From positions 1,984,001-2,048,000 of the forward strand of contig BSBN01000252.1 of the NCBI GenBank assembly GCA_027924645.1: a stretch of 64,000 nucleotides of DNA, read 5' to 3'. Of this stretch, positions 36,432-47,544 are shown piece by piece. The notes under the pieces are model-generated. The model searched no databases. It was not told the origin of the DNA and was given only the letters and a program-made list of their open reading frames with translations. The DNA is from Cunninghamia lanceolata. Its lineage: Eukaryota > Streptophyta > Pinopsida > Cupressales > Cupressaceae. The stretch's first letter is position 1; each line of letters starts with the position of its first letter. The position numbers and the translations under genes were made by a program.

Positions 36432-37672
36432 TGTCATGGAGTAAAAAGTGGACACATACCTTTTTACCTCCTAGTTTAGCTCCTAGGTCCTATTTGCTTC
36501 ATTATACATTCTAATTGAGCATCCTGAAGAAAAGAGCTTGACACCATGTGAATTTGGGACCTTGGGCCCTTCATTTAACTTACCCCTAACCTAATTTGGG
36601 CCCCTGGACTTAGGCGTTGGCCAAGGCCAATAAATGTTATGTCAACCTAAGACCTTTAGAAATGTTCCTCCTTGTTAACTTTTGTGATTTAATTTCATGA
36701 ATGTTAGTGGGAAAGCATATATAAGTGAGTTTTTGACTTCATTTTAAACCTAGATGGATATTGTGAACTTATGATATTGGAGCAAAGAGCATTCAAGGCA
36801 TTCATTATGTTATTGTTGTAGATTTGTGTTTCTATTTGTGTGTTTTTTGCAAATTTGGCATCATCATCCATCTCCTTATGAGTTGAAGAGCTTTCATCAT
36901 CCTAAGGACTGCACCTCTGAGGTGACATCATTGTTATTTGAATCATTTCATCATTTGGATTATCTTTAGCCTCTACCCTGCAAGGGCATGCTCTCAATAA
37001 CAATGGTGTTGGGAAAGCCTGAATGCTAACCCAGGATTTGACTGAGGTAAATCCCTAAACACCACAACCCCCAAACCCCTCTCTTGTCATCTTATGTGCA
37101 GGTTATAGGTACAAGTTTAAGGAAAAGTGGAGCTACAAGAAGACAACACAAGAATTAAGGTTTCGGAATCCAAAAATAGCTCCAGATTATCTCTCCAAAA
37201 AGACTTGGGTGGTTGGAGCCCTAGTCTACAAGGCTTCCAGTTTTTGGATCTGGTTTCTAAGCATCATTTGTAGCATTATCTCAGTTTTGAGCTTTGATAG
37301 AATCTCACTTCTACACTTGGGTGGTTATCAAATTTGTACTCTGACACCTCAACTTCTGAGAGACGTTCTGACATCTTACTGATCATCTCTGTACTTTCAG
37401 TTTCTAGATTTCTGTTGTTGATCATCTGTTTCAAGTTGATTATCTCATAACTAGGGTTTCACTCATACTTAACCTATGGTCTGATAAAAGGCTTGGTTGA
37501 ATCTCATCTTTCCTTGACAAAAAAGAGCACAAAATCAGTAGTTGAGTCCTCTTCCAACTTGTAGTGACCTAAGCTCAGTTTTGTCCTTGAATGTTGTAAT
37601 GAAAGGAGGGTTTTATTTAGTGTATTCACATACATGCATTCATCATCTCCCTTCTCCTTTTACTATTAAACA
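36432..37672 (+). repeat. 3' LTR of the 31575-37672 element
   Basis: 1241 bp, start TGTCATGGAG, end ATTAAACA, followed by the AATAA target duplication at 37673-37677. It differs from the 5' LTR by a modest number of substitutions and small indels, so the insertion is not recent. Confidence 0.92.
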
Positions 37673-38019
37673 AATAAACAAACTTGACAAGAATTTATAA
37701 AATTGCTTAAGGATGTATACGACTAGATATGATATCCACAGTTTTCCTTTTGAAAGGGCACTATAAATATGGAGGTCCACATGTGAAAGAAGAGAGTTGT
37801 GCAACACTTAGAATAATACTAACACATCCAACACAATGAACAACACATCTACTAGCACTAATGAGATGCCATTAAGTGAAGTATGCAAATAGAAAAAAAT
37901 GAAGACCAAATCAGGATGGCTCTCACAATTAAAGTGGGTAGATGATTTGACAATTGGAAGAGATTTAGTAGGTATTATAGTGTATTTCATGTTCCAAATT
38001 GTTGTTAATAATATTTGAT
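37673..38019 (+). pseudogene. hAT-like transposase remnant, copy 1, C-terminal part
   Basis: The frame interrupted at 31574 resumes here with KLDKNL...MYTTRYDIHSFPFER, the pattern found at the C-terminal dimerisation region of hAT transposases. It continues to VYFMFQIVV near 37980-38005. The same stretch runs uninterrupted in copy 2 at about 50510-50861, which acts as an empty-site control for the LTR element insertion. Confidence 0.65.
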
Positions 38020-38033
38020 TTGTCTATCACCGA

Positions 38034-38270
38034 TACACATTTTTTAATTTCTATTTAAAAATTAACAAATTAACATAATATTATTTTTCAATGTTTCATT
38101 TTAGAATTTAAATGTTAAACATTATTTTCAAATTTGATTTTGTTTGTACTTGTAGTGTCTATTTGGTAACAATGAGCATACTGACACATTTTTCAATTTC
38201 TATTTGAGAATTAATAATATAACATATTATTTTTCAATGTTTCATTTTAGAATCTAAATTTTAAACATTA
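38034..38270 (+). repeat. Pair of ~85-bp imperfect direct repeats
   Basis: ACACATTTTT-AATTTCTATTT... (about 38034-38120) recurs at about 38184-38270, both ending in a TTAAACATTA block and sharing TATTTTTCAATGTTTCATTT. About 65 bases separate them. They lie just after the hAT-like remnant and could be part of its 3' non-coding end or a minor duplication. Confidence 0.75.
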
Positions 38271-38458
38271 CATACTTAAATCATCAAATGTCATCCCATC
38301 CTCTATAGAACAAATCATTCTTTGTAATCCCTTCTTTCTATTAAATACCCCATGTACTATGTGAAAAGTATTATAGACATTCAACTAAATGCATACTAAT
38401 CAACAACCTTATACAATGCAAAATTTCCTATTTCTCTCATATTGAATACTAAAATTTT

Positions 38459-39390
38459 GATGAATCCTAATTGGACTGATGGTTCTATTTTTTATCATAT
38501 GTGTGCAAAAAATGTATTCCTTGCTAGTTGATATGAGGAAATTATAGATTGTCTTAATAAGAACTGGAAACTTTCTTGGTCTAATATTAAGTGGGATAAA
38601 GTGTTAAATAACATGAGGTCTAACTGTGTTGAGCCAAATAAGTCATGCTTTAGGTGGCTTGTGTTGTTGAAGAATATTGTTGTCAATAATGAGTTAGTCT
38701 CTATTGGTATTCCTGCTCGGTTGTACCCCTTGTGTAATCAGATTGAGATGATTGAACATCTATTTTTTTATTGCAAGTATGCTTTTATGCTTTGGTCCTC
38801 TTTCCTTGGTAATAATTTGGGTTAGGAGAATAAGGATGGGTTCACTTAGTGTGAAATTCTTTTTAGATATGTTAATGTTTTTTCAAGTGAACTTAATAAT
38901 TTCTGGCTAGTTTTTACCAATGAGATTCTATGGTTCATCTGGAAAAAGAGGAATAAAGAATTATTCCAAGGAAAAATGAGGTACCTTACTAAGACTATAT
39001 GTGAGCTCACCCATGTTGGTATTATTTTGTAGGTGACCATGGTGCTAGAGATACCTAAAGAGAGGTTCTTTATTCTTCTAGAGGAAGGTGTTACTATTGT
39101 TTACAAAAAAGAGATTAATAATGCCCACTTTGGCCATAGGGAATGCATAATTTGAACAAAAAGGAGTTGAGTAAGTTGAAGGATTACATGGAAAAGAATA
39201 ATATAGAAAGACCTAAGAAAATGATTAAAATAGTGGCTACTGTGAACAATAGGTTTGAGCTAGAGGTCAAAGACTTGGAACTTGAAGATGAAGCAAATGT
39301 GCCTATTGGTACCTATTTGAGTGATCAATATGAGCACAGTAGCAACCAAAGATGTTGTTGGGAGCAGTAGTTGTTTTGATTGGGCCACCT
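38459..39390 (+). pseudogene. LINE (non-LTR retrotransposon) C-terminal remnant
   Basis: The fragment carries the zf-RVT region found after the RT of plant L1-type LINEs. It reads CFRWLVLLKNIVVNNELV, then CNQ...IEHLFFYCKYAFMLWSSF (38650-38805), with Cys/His positions spaced as in that domain. FTNEILWFIWKKRNKELF follows (about 38917-38965), again typical. A stop at 38823-38825 and later shifts break it. No poly-A tail or target duplication is visible, and the unit ends where repeat copy B begins. Confidence 0.7.
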
Positions 39391-39394
39391 AATA

Positions 39395-41244
39395 TGTCAT
39401 AATTTATTAGCATTTTTGCAACCTATATTTCTCTATTAGGGTCATTTCTATGACTGTGAATCGATCTTCCGAGTGCAAATTTGAACCAAGTCTATGGATC
39501 TAATCTCTACTATTTTTAAATGTTTATTTTCAATTCACCTTAAAGTTCTTAGTTTGATCTTCATATTAAAAAAAATTATGTATTCAAGAATTTGCACATG
39601 ACAAAGATTGTTAACTCCTTTGTGTCAAACCTGGGTAATGATGTCGAGTCAATGACTTTGAGAAAGATTGAGGGCAACAAGCAATCATGTAGTATCCCCT
39701 AGAATGATTATGTAATGCTAATGTCACGAGACAATTCTTTTTATTCTATGTGATGTGTGTTAGAATGTGTTCAATTCATGTTTTGCTAGATGTTTTAAAT
39801 GAATTAGGATTTGTCCTTAAATACAACACTTTAGTGTGCAATTCAACTATTTTACACTTTAAGTTGGCTCATAACAATCACTTAGAGAAAAAATAATTAG
39901 AACCAAACTTTAAATTTGATTTTAGGAGAAAAAAGAGATGTTTTCAAACTTATGGAGGTGATCTAAATCGCTTCCACAGATACAAATCTAATCTAAAATA
40001 AAGAATAAATAAACTAACAATCTTATCTAAACCCAAAAAAATACAAATAAAAACATTACCAAAATCAAATTATGTTACTAACTTTTATTAATAAAAATTC
40101 ATTTATACATGCTAATTATCTAATTATTTCTTAGAAACAAATGAATCCAAGCATGCAATTTTACTTCGTTAAAGTGGGAATAAACTATTCTTTTTATCCT
40201 TACCCTACGAAAACAAGTACCAAAAAAAAGAAAGAGATGCGTAACGTTGAAAATGACAATTTACATAAAGACAAGACTGATGAAATAGTGATGAAACTTC
40301 TTTGGTCTTACCTATTAGAAATTGCAAACTAGTTTGAATTTAAGCATGGTGCTAAGATTTGTAGAATTTCGAAGCATACTAGAATTTAAAAATTGTAGAA
40401 TTCCAAAGGATAGTGATAAGTAAAAGACCCTTTGTCATGTTTAAGTTGCTTTTCCATGATTTAAATTTTAAACAAAAACTGCCATCTTTTTTCTTGTCAT
40501 TCTAGAAAGGCCCATCCCACACTTCCCCCTCTTTCTTCCTCTCTTTTTCTCTGTTTTTTTTTTTTTTTTCTTGTTTTTTTTTTTTGGGGTGTGTGGCATT
40601 ACTCACCTAATCTTCACACATGCTTATTTTTACGGTAACCCATTATTTTTCTTCCCAACGATATATCATGAGAGTTATTATCTTGGGCATAACTTGGAGA
40701 AAACATACACTAATAATTAGTAATTGCACCATGTGAGATGGTGCAATGGTTATGTGGATAGGGAAAAAGTTAGTTAGAAGATTAAGTAATAATTTATATA
40801 GTATTATCTTTTCCATTGTATAAATATAAGTAAAAATATGTTATAAAAAATTCCTACATTAAAATAAATTGAGGTAAGAAAAGAAAACAATTTATATAAT
40901 TGTTTTCAAACAATTATCTAAAAGTATGTAATTTGTAAAATTACATAAGGTATTGAAGCATTAAAATAATGTTTGACATTTCATTATGTGTCTTGGAAGA
41001 TGCTTTAATTTGTACAATTTTTCATTTGTTTGTATAGTGTATAGTAAATACATCGAAGAAATCACAAGTATTTGTACAAAAGTTGCCTTCTTTACTTTTA
41101 CATTCTCTCAATGTTCAAAGATAAGAAATTGTAAATTGTCCATTATGTTGGGTTGGTTGGACTGCATCTAATTTAGGCCTAGCTGAAATGTTGGTGGTCC
41201 TTTGTTTTCAAGTCATGTTATACTTGCACATTTGATTATAAAGT
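39395..41244 (+). repeat. Direct repeat unit, copy B (pairs with 25897-27792)
   Basis: It starts TGTCATAATTTATTAG and ends GATTATAAAGT, collinear with copy A. It has a long T-rich tract at about 40535-40585 and lacks the ~70-base piece found in A at 27238-27330. At 41244 it abuts, without any terminal signature, the broken RT gene of a minus-strand gypsy element. Confidence 0.8.
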
Positions 41245-41707
41245 TGATTTCTCTTAGTGTAGGGTTGATTCTCCTTTGTGGCATTCTTACTTGTGTACAA
41301 TCTTCCTTTATGTAAATCCAATGGGTGCATAATGTAGGATCTAATCCTTTCATGTCATGATAATCCCATGCAAAGGCATTCTTATGTTTCTTTAACAAAT
41401 TTGTCAAAGACAGCTGTTGTGCTTGAGTCAAGTTACTGTTAATATTGAGATATCTTTCTTCTAAAATTTCCACTTGAGTTGTTAAGTCTACCATAGTTAC
41501 TTCATTAATGCTTGGTACCTTAATTTCTTGTGGAAGCAATGTATGTAACATACCTGATGCTGCAGGAAAAATTGGAATAAGTATCTTCACTGGATCAGCA
41601 GAATGAGAGGATGATGCTTCCTCTACTTCACAATGATTTTGAATTATGTTAGACAACACCTCCTCCTCTCCTTGAAGCTGTAGGAAAGAACTTCTGCCTA
41701 ACATCAT
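41245..41707 (-). pseudogene. pol: N-terminal part of reverse transcriptase region, gypsy
   Basis: The frame contains the pre-RT block FAWDYHDMKGLDPTLCTHWI (near 41365-41310), a hallmark of Athila/Tat-type Pol, and then RMPQRRINPTLREINF at about 41285-41240. Before it comes a spacer rich in Ser/Glu. The polymerase palm with the catalytic Asp pair is beyond the break at 41244. Confidence 0.8.
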
Positions 41708-41785
41708 AAGCTACTCCATAGAATTAGATTCCTCTGCCTCTTCACCAACATGAGGCCAAACAGGATTATCCATATCATGTGATGG

Positions 41786-42745
41786 CTATGCAGGTGGGTA
41801 AAGAACAAGTGTTTTAGTGCTTCTCCCATCAGAGATGGTCATGTCTCCTAACCGGCATCCAATATAAGCATCTGATGTGGCTAACCACGGCCTTCCCAGA
41901 ATGATGGAGTATCTTCCCAATGTAGCTTTAGGATAAAGTATCATGAAATCAGTGGGATATTCCCATGAGTCCAGGGATACAACAAGGTCCTCGACTATAC
42001 CATCAGGTTTAACAGTAGAACTATCAACAAGCTGTAGGACAGTAGGAGTAGGTCGCATGGTTGCAACATTCAGTTGCTGCAGGATATCCTTTGTCATTAC
42101 ATTTATGGCTGCTCCAAGATCAATCAGAGCATTTTTTATTTGGATCCCATTTATAACAACTCCTACCATAGGACTTCCTAGATCATTATATTTGGAAATA
42201 GTTACTTTCCCAAGCATGATGTCAGCCAACTGCCCCACCACATGAACCATAGTGGGGTCTTTGCTTTTTCTTCCTGGCTTCTTAAGGCATGCTTCTTTGA
42301 TTGCTTTGCCATATATAGGAACATCTTTTATGGCTTGAAATAGAGGGATCTTGACACATACATGTTTCAACTGCTCTAGAATGTCAAAGGTGGGTTCCTC
42401 TTCTTCTACCTTTTGTTTCATAGTTTCTAACCTTTGTGGAAATGGTGGTTCTTGGGTAGTCTGATTGACTAGCACTGGTTCAGGATTTCCATGTGCATTT
42501 GATTGAATGGGGGTTTTGATAGGTTCCTCTTCTTCTACCTTTTGTTTCATAGTTTCTAACCTTTGTGGAAATGGTGGTTCTTGGGCAGTCTTCTTGACTG
42601 GCACTGGTTGAGGATTTCTAGGTGCATTTGATTGAATGGGGCTTTTGATAGGTTCCTCTTCTTCCTCAAAAATCTCAGTAATAACAGGTCTTGAAGGAGC
42701 TACCAAGGTAGTTCTTGAACGCAGATGGATGTCACTTACATTCAT
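41786..42745 (-). pseudogene. pol: Protease ORF with repeated linker, Athila/Tat-like
   Basis: An open frame of 319 codons. Residues about 20-115 form a linker in which a 43-residue unit is present twice in tandem, with a start of a third. The retropepsin domain follows, with ALIDLGAAINVMTKDIL around 42130-42080; DLG in place of DSG is usual for the Athila/Tat group. ILGRPWLATSDAYI lies near 41905-41865. The C-terminus is YPPA, ended by a stop at 41786. The frame is offset from gag. This domain is one of the better-preserved coding stretches here. Confidence 0.78.
42393..42667 (-). repeat. In-frame 129-bp tandem duplication in the protease ORF
   Basis: Units start at 42393, 42522 and 42651 (plus coordinates) with GGTTCCTCTTCTTC. 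The period is exactly 129 bp, or 43 codons; the first two units are full, the third is only its first ~17 bases. The unit encodes an EEEEP-type acidic block, a Pro/Asn-rich stretch and PPFPQRLETMKQK. Confidence 0.92.
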
Positions 42746-42879
42746 AGCATATGCAGGGAATTGATTTAGATCAGCAGAATATACTGGCTATTGCTGAGGT
42801 CTATTATTTGGGTTAGGTGAGGGTTGAGCTGGTAACTGAGTAGGTTTAGGTGTATTTGAATTGGAGCTAGCAGGTGGAG

Positions 42880-44100
42880 GCATTATAACAGGTTGTTGGG
42901 GCTGAGAAGGTGACTGCATGTATTTGGCCATTGTTGTCCTCCTCTCCATTGAGATGTTTGCTGCCAATTTCCTGGGGATGACTGCCAATTCCCCTGAGGT
43001 TGTTGCCACTGAGGTGCAGGGTTTTGGTAATTTTGCCAAGTATTTTAAGGGTTATTCCAAGGCTGAGGTGGATATACTCCATAACTAGATGAGAATGGTT
43101 GTTGTCATTGGTTACCAGATGCATAAGTATTAAAATATGGTCCAACAAATGATAATGGATCTGGTGACATACCTTGTCTTGGAGCCCATGGCCTCCTTTG
43201 TGCAACATAGAAGACTTGATCTTCTTCAACTTGTATTGGCTTAAACTAAGGTGGAATTTGCTTACTGTCAATGTTAGCTACCATCTTGCATCTGTAGTCC
43301 CTCTTCTTTTGTCTGCAATGAGAACAATATTCTGCCAACATTACCTTGGCCTCTTCATGCTTCTTCTTTGCCTGAAGTGTGTCCAACTGGATGGCCATAT
43401 TATTTATAATATCTTGCTTAAAATCAGATAGCAAGTGACTTATCTCCATCCTTGAAACCCCATTGGTAGAGCTTTTGCCCATAAGGGAATGGTAACCTCT
43501 TCCTTTCTTCATGGCTGCTCTGGAATAATTTTGACACAAATTCTTAATATCATTCCAAGAGACTTGGGTAATATCTCCTCCTCCCATTAAATCCAAGGCA
43601 TCTATGCAATGCTCACTTATGCCCCTAAGGAAGAACAATTTCTGAGACTCCTCATTGAGTGCATGATGGGGAGACTTTTGTAAACAAAACAGAAACCTTG
43701 AGATGTAATCCTCCAAACTTTCATCTTCTTTCTGTTGCATTCTGAAAATATCATTTCCTCTCATATCTCCACTCCTATAGTAGTCTTTATACTTCTCAAG
43801 AAATTTATCTTTCATTTCTTCCCAGGTATTGACAATATCACTACCTAGACTCATAAACCACCTTAATGTAGCCTCTTTCATGGTAGTAGGAAACAACTCA
43901 AGCTTATGAGCATCAGTAGTGTAGTCATAGCTTCTGCAGAGGATATCAAATTCGAACAAGAAGGTGTCTGGGTCCTCTGTTACAAGTCCATAGAACTTGG
44001 GGAGAGCTAAAGCAGGGATGTTTTTGAGATTATCCACTTCATTTTGATGAGCAATAGGAAATGGAAAGGTTGGTTGATTGGGTACATTTTGGGCAGCCAT
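42880..44100 (-). pseudogene. gag: gag polyprotein, Athila/Tat-like
   Basis: It begins MAAQNVPNQPTFPFPIAHQN at 44100. A capsid core follows, with FYGLVTEDPDTFLFEFD (about 44000-43950), LFPTTMKEATLRWFMSL (about 43900-43850) and the LEDYISRFLFC region near 43720-43690. The open part stops at 43246. The same frame continues through several stops, where Gln is expected, into a Gln/Trp/Pro-rich tail (about 43070-42900). No zinc knuckle in CCHC form is evident; a Cys/His cluster CSHCRQKKRDYRC lies near 43320-43285. The preserved first 284 codons suggest moderate age. Confidence 0.8.
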
Positions 44101-44442
44101 AACTACTTAACCTATTATCAAGGAAAAAAAATTTTCAACTAGATTTAGGGTAACTTGTTCTTCAAAGGATGTTTTAGAACTATTCAAATTAGGGAATGCA
44201 TCAAGAAAATGATTCACTTCTACTTCTTTTGTTGGGTAAGTTGAATCATTAGGAAGGAATCTCCCTAAAGCATCTCTTCTCCTACCTCTATGCATGCAAT
44301 ATACTTAGTATCAACCACTTCTCACAAAAAATGTTGTGAATGGGTTGTAGATGGTTACTTCCTGACTAAAAACACATTTTAAGGGGAAAACACTGCAAGA
44401 AATAATACTAAAGATGACTCTAAAGATCTTAGTTTGACACCA

Positions 44443-44461
44443 TCCCCGACAACGGTGCCCA
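44443..44461 (-). other. Primer binding site, tRNA-Asp-like
   Basis: On the minus strand TGGGCACCGTTGTCGGGGA resembles TGGCGCCGTTGCCGGGGA, the tRNA-Asp-type site used by Athila and relatives (from memory). It lies four bases inside the LTR end at 44466. Confidence 0.7.
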
Positions 44462-44465
44462 AAAA

Positions 44466-45684
44466 TGTTGGTCTCCTACAATGTTTTAACAACTAAGCTC
44501 ATAAAGCTGTAACTCAGAGATTAGACATCTAACCTGAATAGTTGTCTTAATCACTATGGAGATGCATTTCACTTGTCATCCTAGGGACGTGAACTTGAAA
44601 TGGGTCAGCACGGTATGTGCACTAAGAACTTCCAAAGTAGCTGCATTCATTCTATAGCTAAGAAAGACATAATGCTGAAGATAAACTATTAGGAAAGAAA
44701 TAACATGAATGTTGAACATCAACCAACAGCTATTCTAAGCTCAAGTACATAACAAAAAATAAAAGTCTGGGCAAACAAATAGGAAACTACTCTATCTGCT
44801 TTGGCTGCAGGAACAGACACAGAATATAATTCTAGTGGCCGCAGGAACATTCAATACCAGATTTAACTAACTGCTTAAAAGAAAATACAACTAAACTAGA
44901 GGATGGAATGCTCACCAAGTGGGCCTCCTTGGATGAGTATTCTCTAAGACAAATGTAAACTCAGAAATGCAAACTTATAACTTCATTTTATTCATTGGAA
45001 AACATGAGTACAAATGAATATCATAACTGTATTACTGAAAACTGGATAATGCAAATACAATCTCCAATTAATCAACCCCTCAGAAGGAGCATCAGAGTCT
45101 TATTTATAGAAGGAAAAATACAAAACTAACTACCTAGTAAGGTGGTCAAATCCAATAGAATAGGAGGACACCACTTTAGGGAAAGCATAGAAAGTGGAAA
45201 GGAGGTTACGCATGCGTGGAATCTAGTCAAGCAAGTTGCTTCAATGCAAATCTAGCACAACAGTAACTCCTAAATTTGCTCAACAAGTAATTAAGACCAG
45301 TTACAAGGCGGTTGTCTTCCCTCCATTTGACATTTGAACAATCACCATGTTTGACTTTTTATGGCGAGTAACCAACCAACATAATCGTCCTCAACTTTAT
45401 GGTTGCTGATTATATCTGCAAAACAATATTAGTACACACAATAATTGCACATCTATAACTACCTTAGAGTAACATTCATTAACCATATGTAAAATTAACA
45501 TAGATAGTTCATATAGCATGTCTTTTTCATAAAAGATTATAAGAAATAACCTATGCCTAACATCTTATAGTTTTGAGGAAATGACATAAAAAGATCAGGA
45601 TCAAAGTACCAAAGTCCAAGATAACTACAGCAAGTGGATAATAAAGTTTAACAAAATTGAGTCATAAACTAGACTCATCAGACA
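44466..45684 (-). repeat. 5' LTR of the Athila/Tat-like element
   Basis: In plus order it begins TGTTGGTCTCC and ends CATCAGACA, so on the minus strand it starts TGTCTGATGAG. A TCTATAAATAAGAC TATA-like block occurs on the minus strand near 45115-45100. The right boundary is inferred from the immediate resumption of an integrase reading frame at 45685; no target duplication can be verified because the other LTR is missing. Confidence 0.65.
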
Positions 45685-46640
45685 TGATTTAATATTTGTA
45701 GTGGTGGACAGATTTTCAAAGATGGCACATTTCATACCTTGTAAGAAGACAATTGATGTAGTGCATGTAGCAAACCTATTTTTCAAAGAGATTGTAAGAT
45801 TGCATGGATTACCTAAAAGTATAATTTTAGATAGAGACACTAGATTTCTTGGATACTTTTGGAAGACACTTTGGAAGAAGATGAAGATAGATTTGAAATT
45901 CAGTTCAACATTTCATCCACAGACTGATGGATAGACAGAGGTCATGAATAGGAGTTTGGGAAACTTGTTGAGATGTTTGGTTGGAGAAAAGATAGGAAGT
46001 TGGGATTTGATTCTTTCACAAGCAGAGTTTGCATGCAATAATTCAGTGAATAGGAGTCCGGAAGAACACCTTTTGAGATTGTTACTGGTGTAGACCCTAA
46101 GGGAGTTGCAGAATTGAGAGATATTAGTGAAGAAGAAAAGAGAAGTGCAGAAGCTAAAGAATTTGTAGATCATAGGAAGGTAGTGCATGATCAGGTTAAG
46201 AAGAATTTGGAAGATATGAACAGCAAATATAAGGAACAAGCAGATGAGAAAAGAAGACATAAGGAATTTGCAGTAGGAGATGAAGTAATGGTGTACTTGA
46301 GAAGAGAAAGGTTTCTAGTTGGGACATATAACAAGTTGAAGATGAAGAAGTTTGGACCTTGTAAGATACTCAGGAAATGCCTATGAAGTGGAATTACCAG
46401 AGACATTGGGCATATCACCTATTTTCAAAATTGCAAACCTATATCTGTTTAGTGAAAGCATTAAAGAAGACCTCAAGAAGCAGTTACCACAACAAGCATT
46501 GGAGTAGATTGAAGACATCTTGGACAGCAAAGTTGGGTGCAACACTAGAGGAAGACAATACAAAGAATATCTTGTGAAGTGGAAAGGTAGACGAGAAGAA
46601 GATTCATCATGGATTTGTCAGGCTGAGGTGGACCATCTTG
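45685..46640 (+). pseudogene. pol: Integrase core, GPY/F region and chromodomain, chromovirus
   Basis: Integrase inserts element DNA, and the C-terminal chromodomain steers it to marked chromatin. The fragment starts inside the catalytic core: [19 protein letters not shown] at 45686-45740, then [12 protein letters not shown] near 45826-45865 and FHPQTDG ending at 45930. A stop at 45932-45934 and a frameshift near 46065 follow. [13 protein letters not shown]...KKFGPCKIL (46278-46370) is the GPY/F module. A chromodomain, VGCNTRGRQYKEYLVKWKG (about 46532-46588) with EDSSW after it, closes the protein. The core upstream of 45685 is separated by the Athila-like insertion. Related to, but opposite in strand from, the 20700-24669 element. 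Confidence 0.8.
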
Positions 46641-46693
46641 GTTCTCCCCTAGCCCCAACAAAGTGAGGGACTCACTTTTTCAATAACCCCAGA

Positions 46694-47525
46694 TGTTTGA
46701 TGCAGGAGCATCCCTAGTTCAAGAGCAATCTTGCATCAACCAAAAACATTTACATCTCAGTCTATTTGCAGTTCAGTTTGTTTCCTTTCATTTTCTAGTT
46801 CATTCCAGACAGATCAGTCAGAAGCAGTTTCTATATTTTGGTCTGCATTCTACTGCAATTGCATTTCAGATCTTGCAGAGCTGGACTTAGCATCTAGATT
46901 CATTCATCTACATCATATCTAGAATTTAGAGCCTTTGGATCAAGTACCAAAAAGTTATTGCTATCAGAGGATCAACTATTTTCTCAGAACAGAGCATCCT
47001 GACAGTCTCAGAAGATCGGCTAAAGGAAAAGACCTGTGGAGCATTTCCTGACTTGTGGAGCCTAATGATACATCATTCAATAATCTTTGGTTTGTGGCCA
47101 ACCTGCCCTGAGATATGCACATCATGTCATTCATTTGCGGAGGAATTCTTCATGATTAGGTCTGACCTATCCATGTACACACGTTACAGCTCTGCATTGG
47201 AGTTTGTGATCTTCCTTGGCTGATGTGGAGGAATCTTTTGTACCAGAGGTGATATATAAAGGTGTAATAGATCCTTAAGAAATTAGATTTGGATAGTTAG
47301 TGATTGATTCATAATCTTGAACTTAGATTTTGTGCGAAGGAGCTACAAAGCTATATCTTGTGTATATTTTGTAATCAGGCCTGTGAGCCCTATTGTAAGC
47401 CCGCATGATGCCAACTAATCTATATTTGAATTCTTTGATAGAATGAATGACTGAATCTATAGTTGCTTCATATCTTTGAGTTGTTTCTATTGTGTTTACT
47501 CTTTCTACATAGCCTAGACAATTCA
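46694..47525 (+). repeat. 3' LTR of the chromovirus fragment (approximate ends)
   Basis: It follows the chromodomain after about 55 bases that include AAAGTGAGGGAC. The start TGATGCAGGAGCATCC and the block GCAATCTTGCATCAACCAAA match the start of the LTR near 24669 on the minus strand. A TATATAAAGG box lies at about 47252-47261. The right edge (CA at 47520 or 47525) is inferred. Confidence 0.55.
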
Positions 47526-47544
47526 TTCTGTGAACCCTCCTACC

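Larger units (their letters stand above)
31575..37672 (+). mobile_element. Structurally complete, pol-less LTR retrotransposon with TSD
   Basis: LTRs at 31575-32822 and 36432-37672 bound the element. The five bases before (31570-31574) and after (37673-37677) are both AATAA, a clean target-site duplication. A PBS-like TGGTGAACCCG follows the first LTR and a polypurine tract AAAGTGGGGGCTAAA (36417-36431) precedes the second. The interior of about 3.6 kb carries only a protease-region reading frame, a linker and tandem repeats. No RT, RNase H or integrase is recognised, so it must have moved with help from other elements. Confidence 0.92.
41245..45684 (-). mobile_element. Athila/Tat-like Ty3/gypsy element, 5' half
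   Basis: On the minus strand the order is LTR (45684 to 44466), tRNA-Asp-like PBS, gag (44100 to about 42880), protease ORF (42745-41786) and the N-terminal edge of RT (41707-41245). The remainder of pol and the 3' LTR are lost at the junction with repeat B. Its outer LTR end at 45684 lies inside the integrase gene of a plus-strand chromovirus, so it inserted there. Confidence 0.82.

Noticed and set aside
25897..41244. Repeats A and B as LTRs of one 15-kb element
   Set aside because: No PBS after A, no polypurine tract before B, no shared CA terminus and no target duplication; the hAT pair supports a segmental duplication instead.
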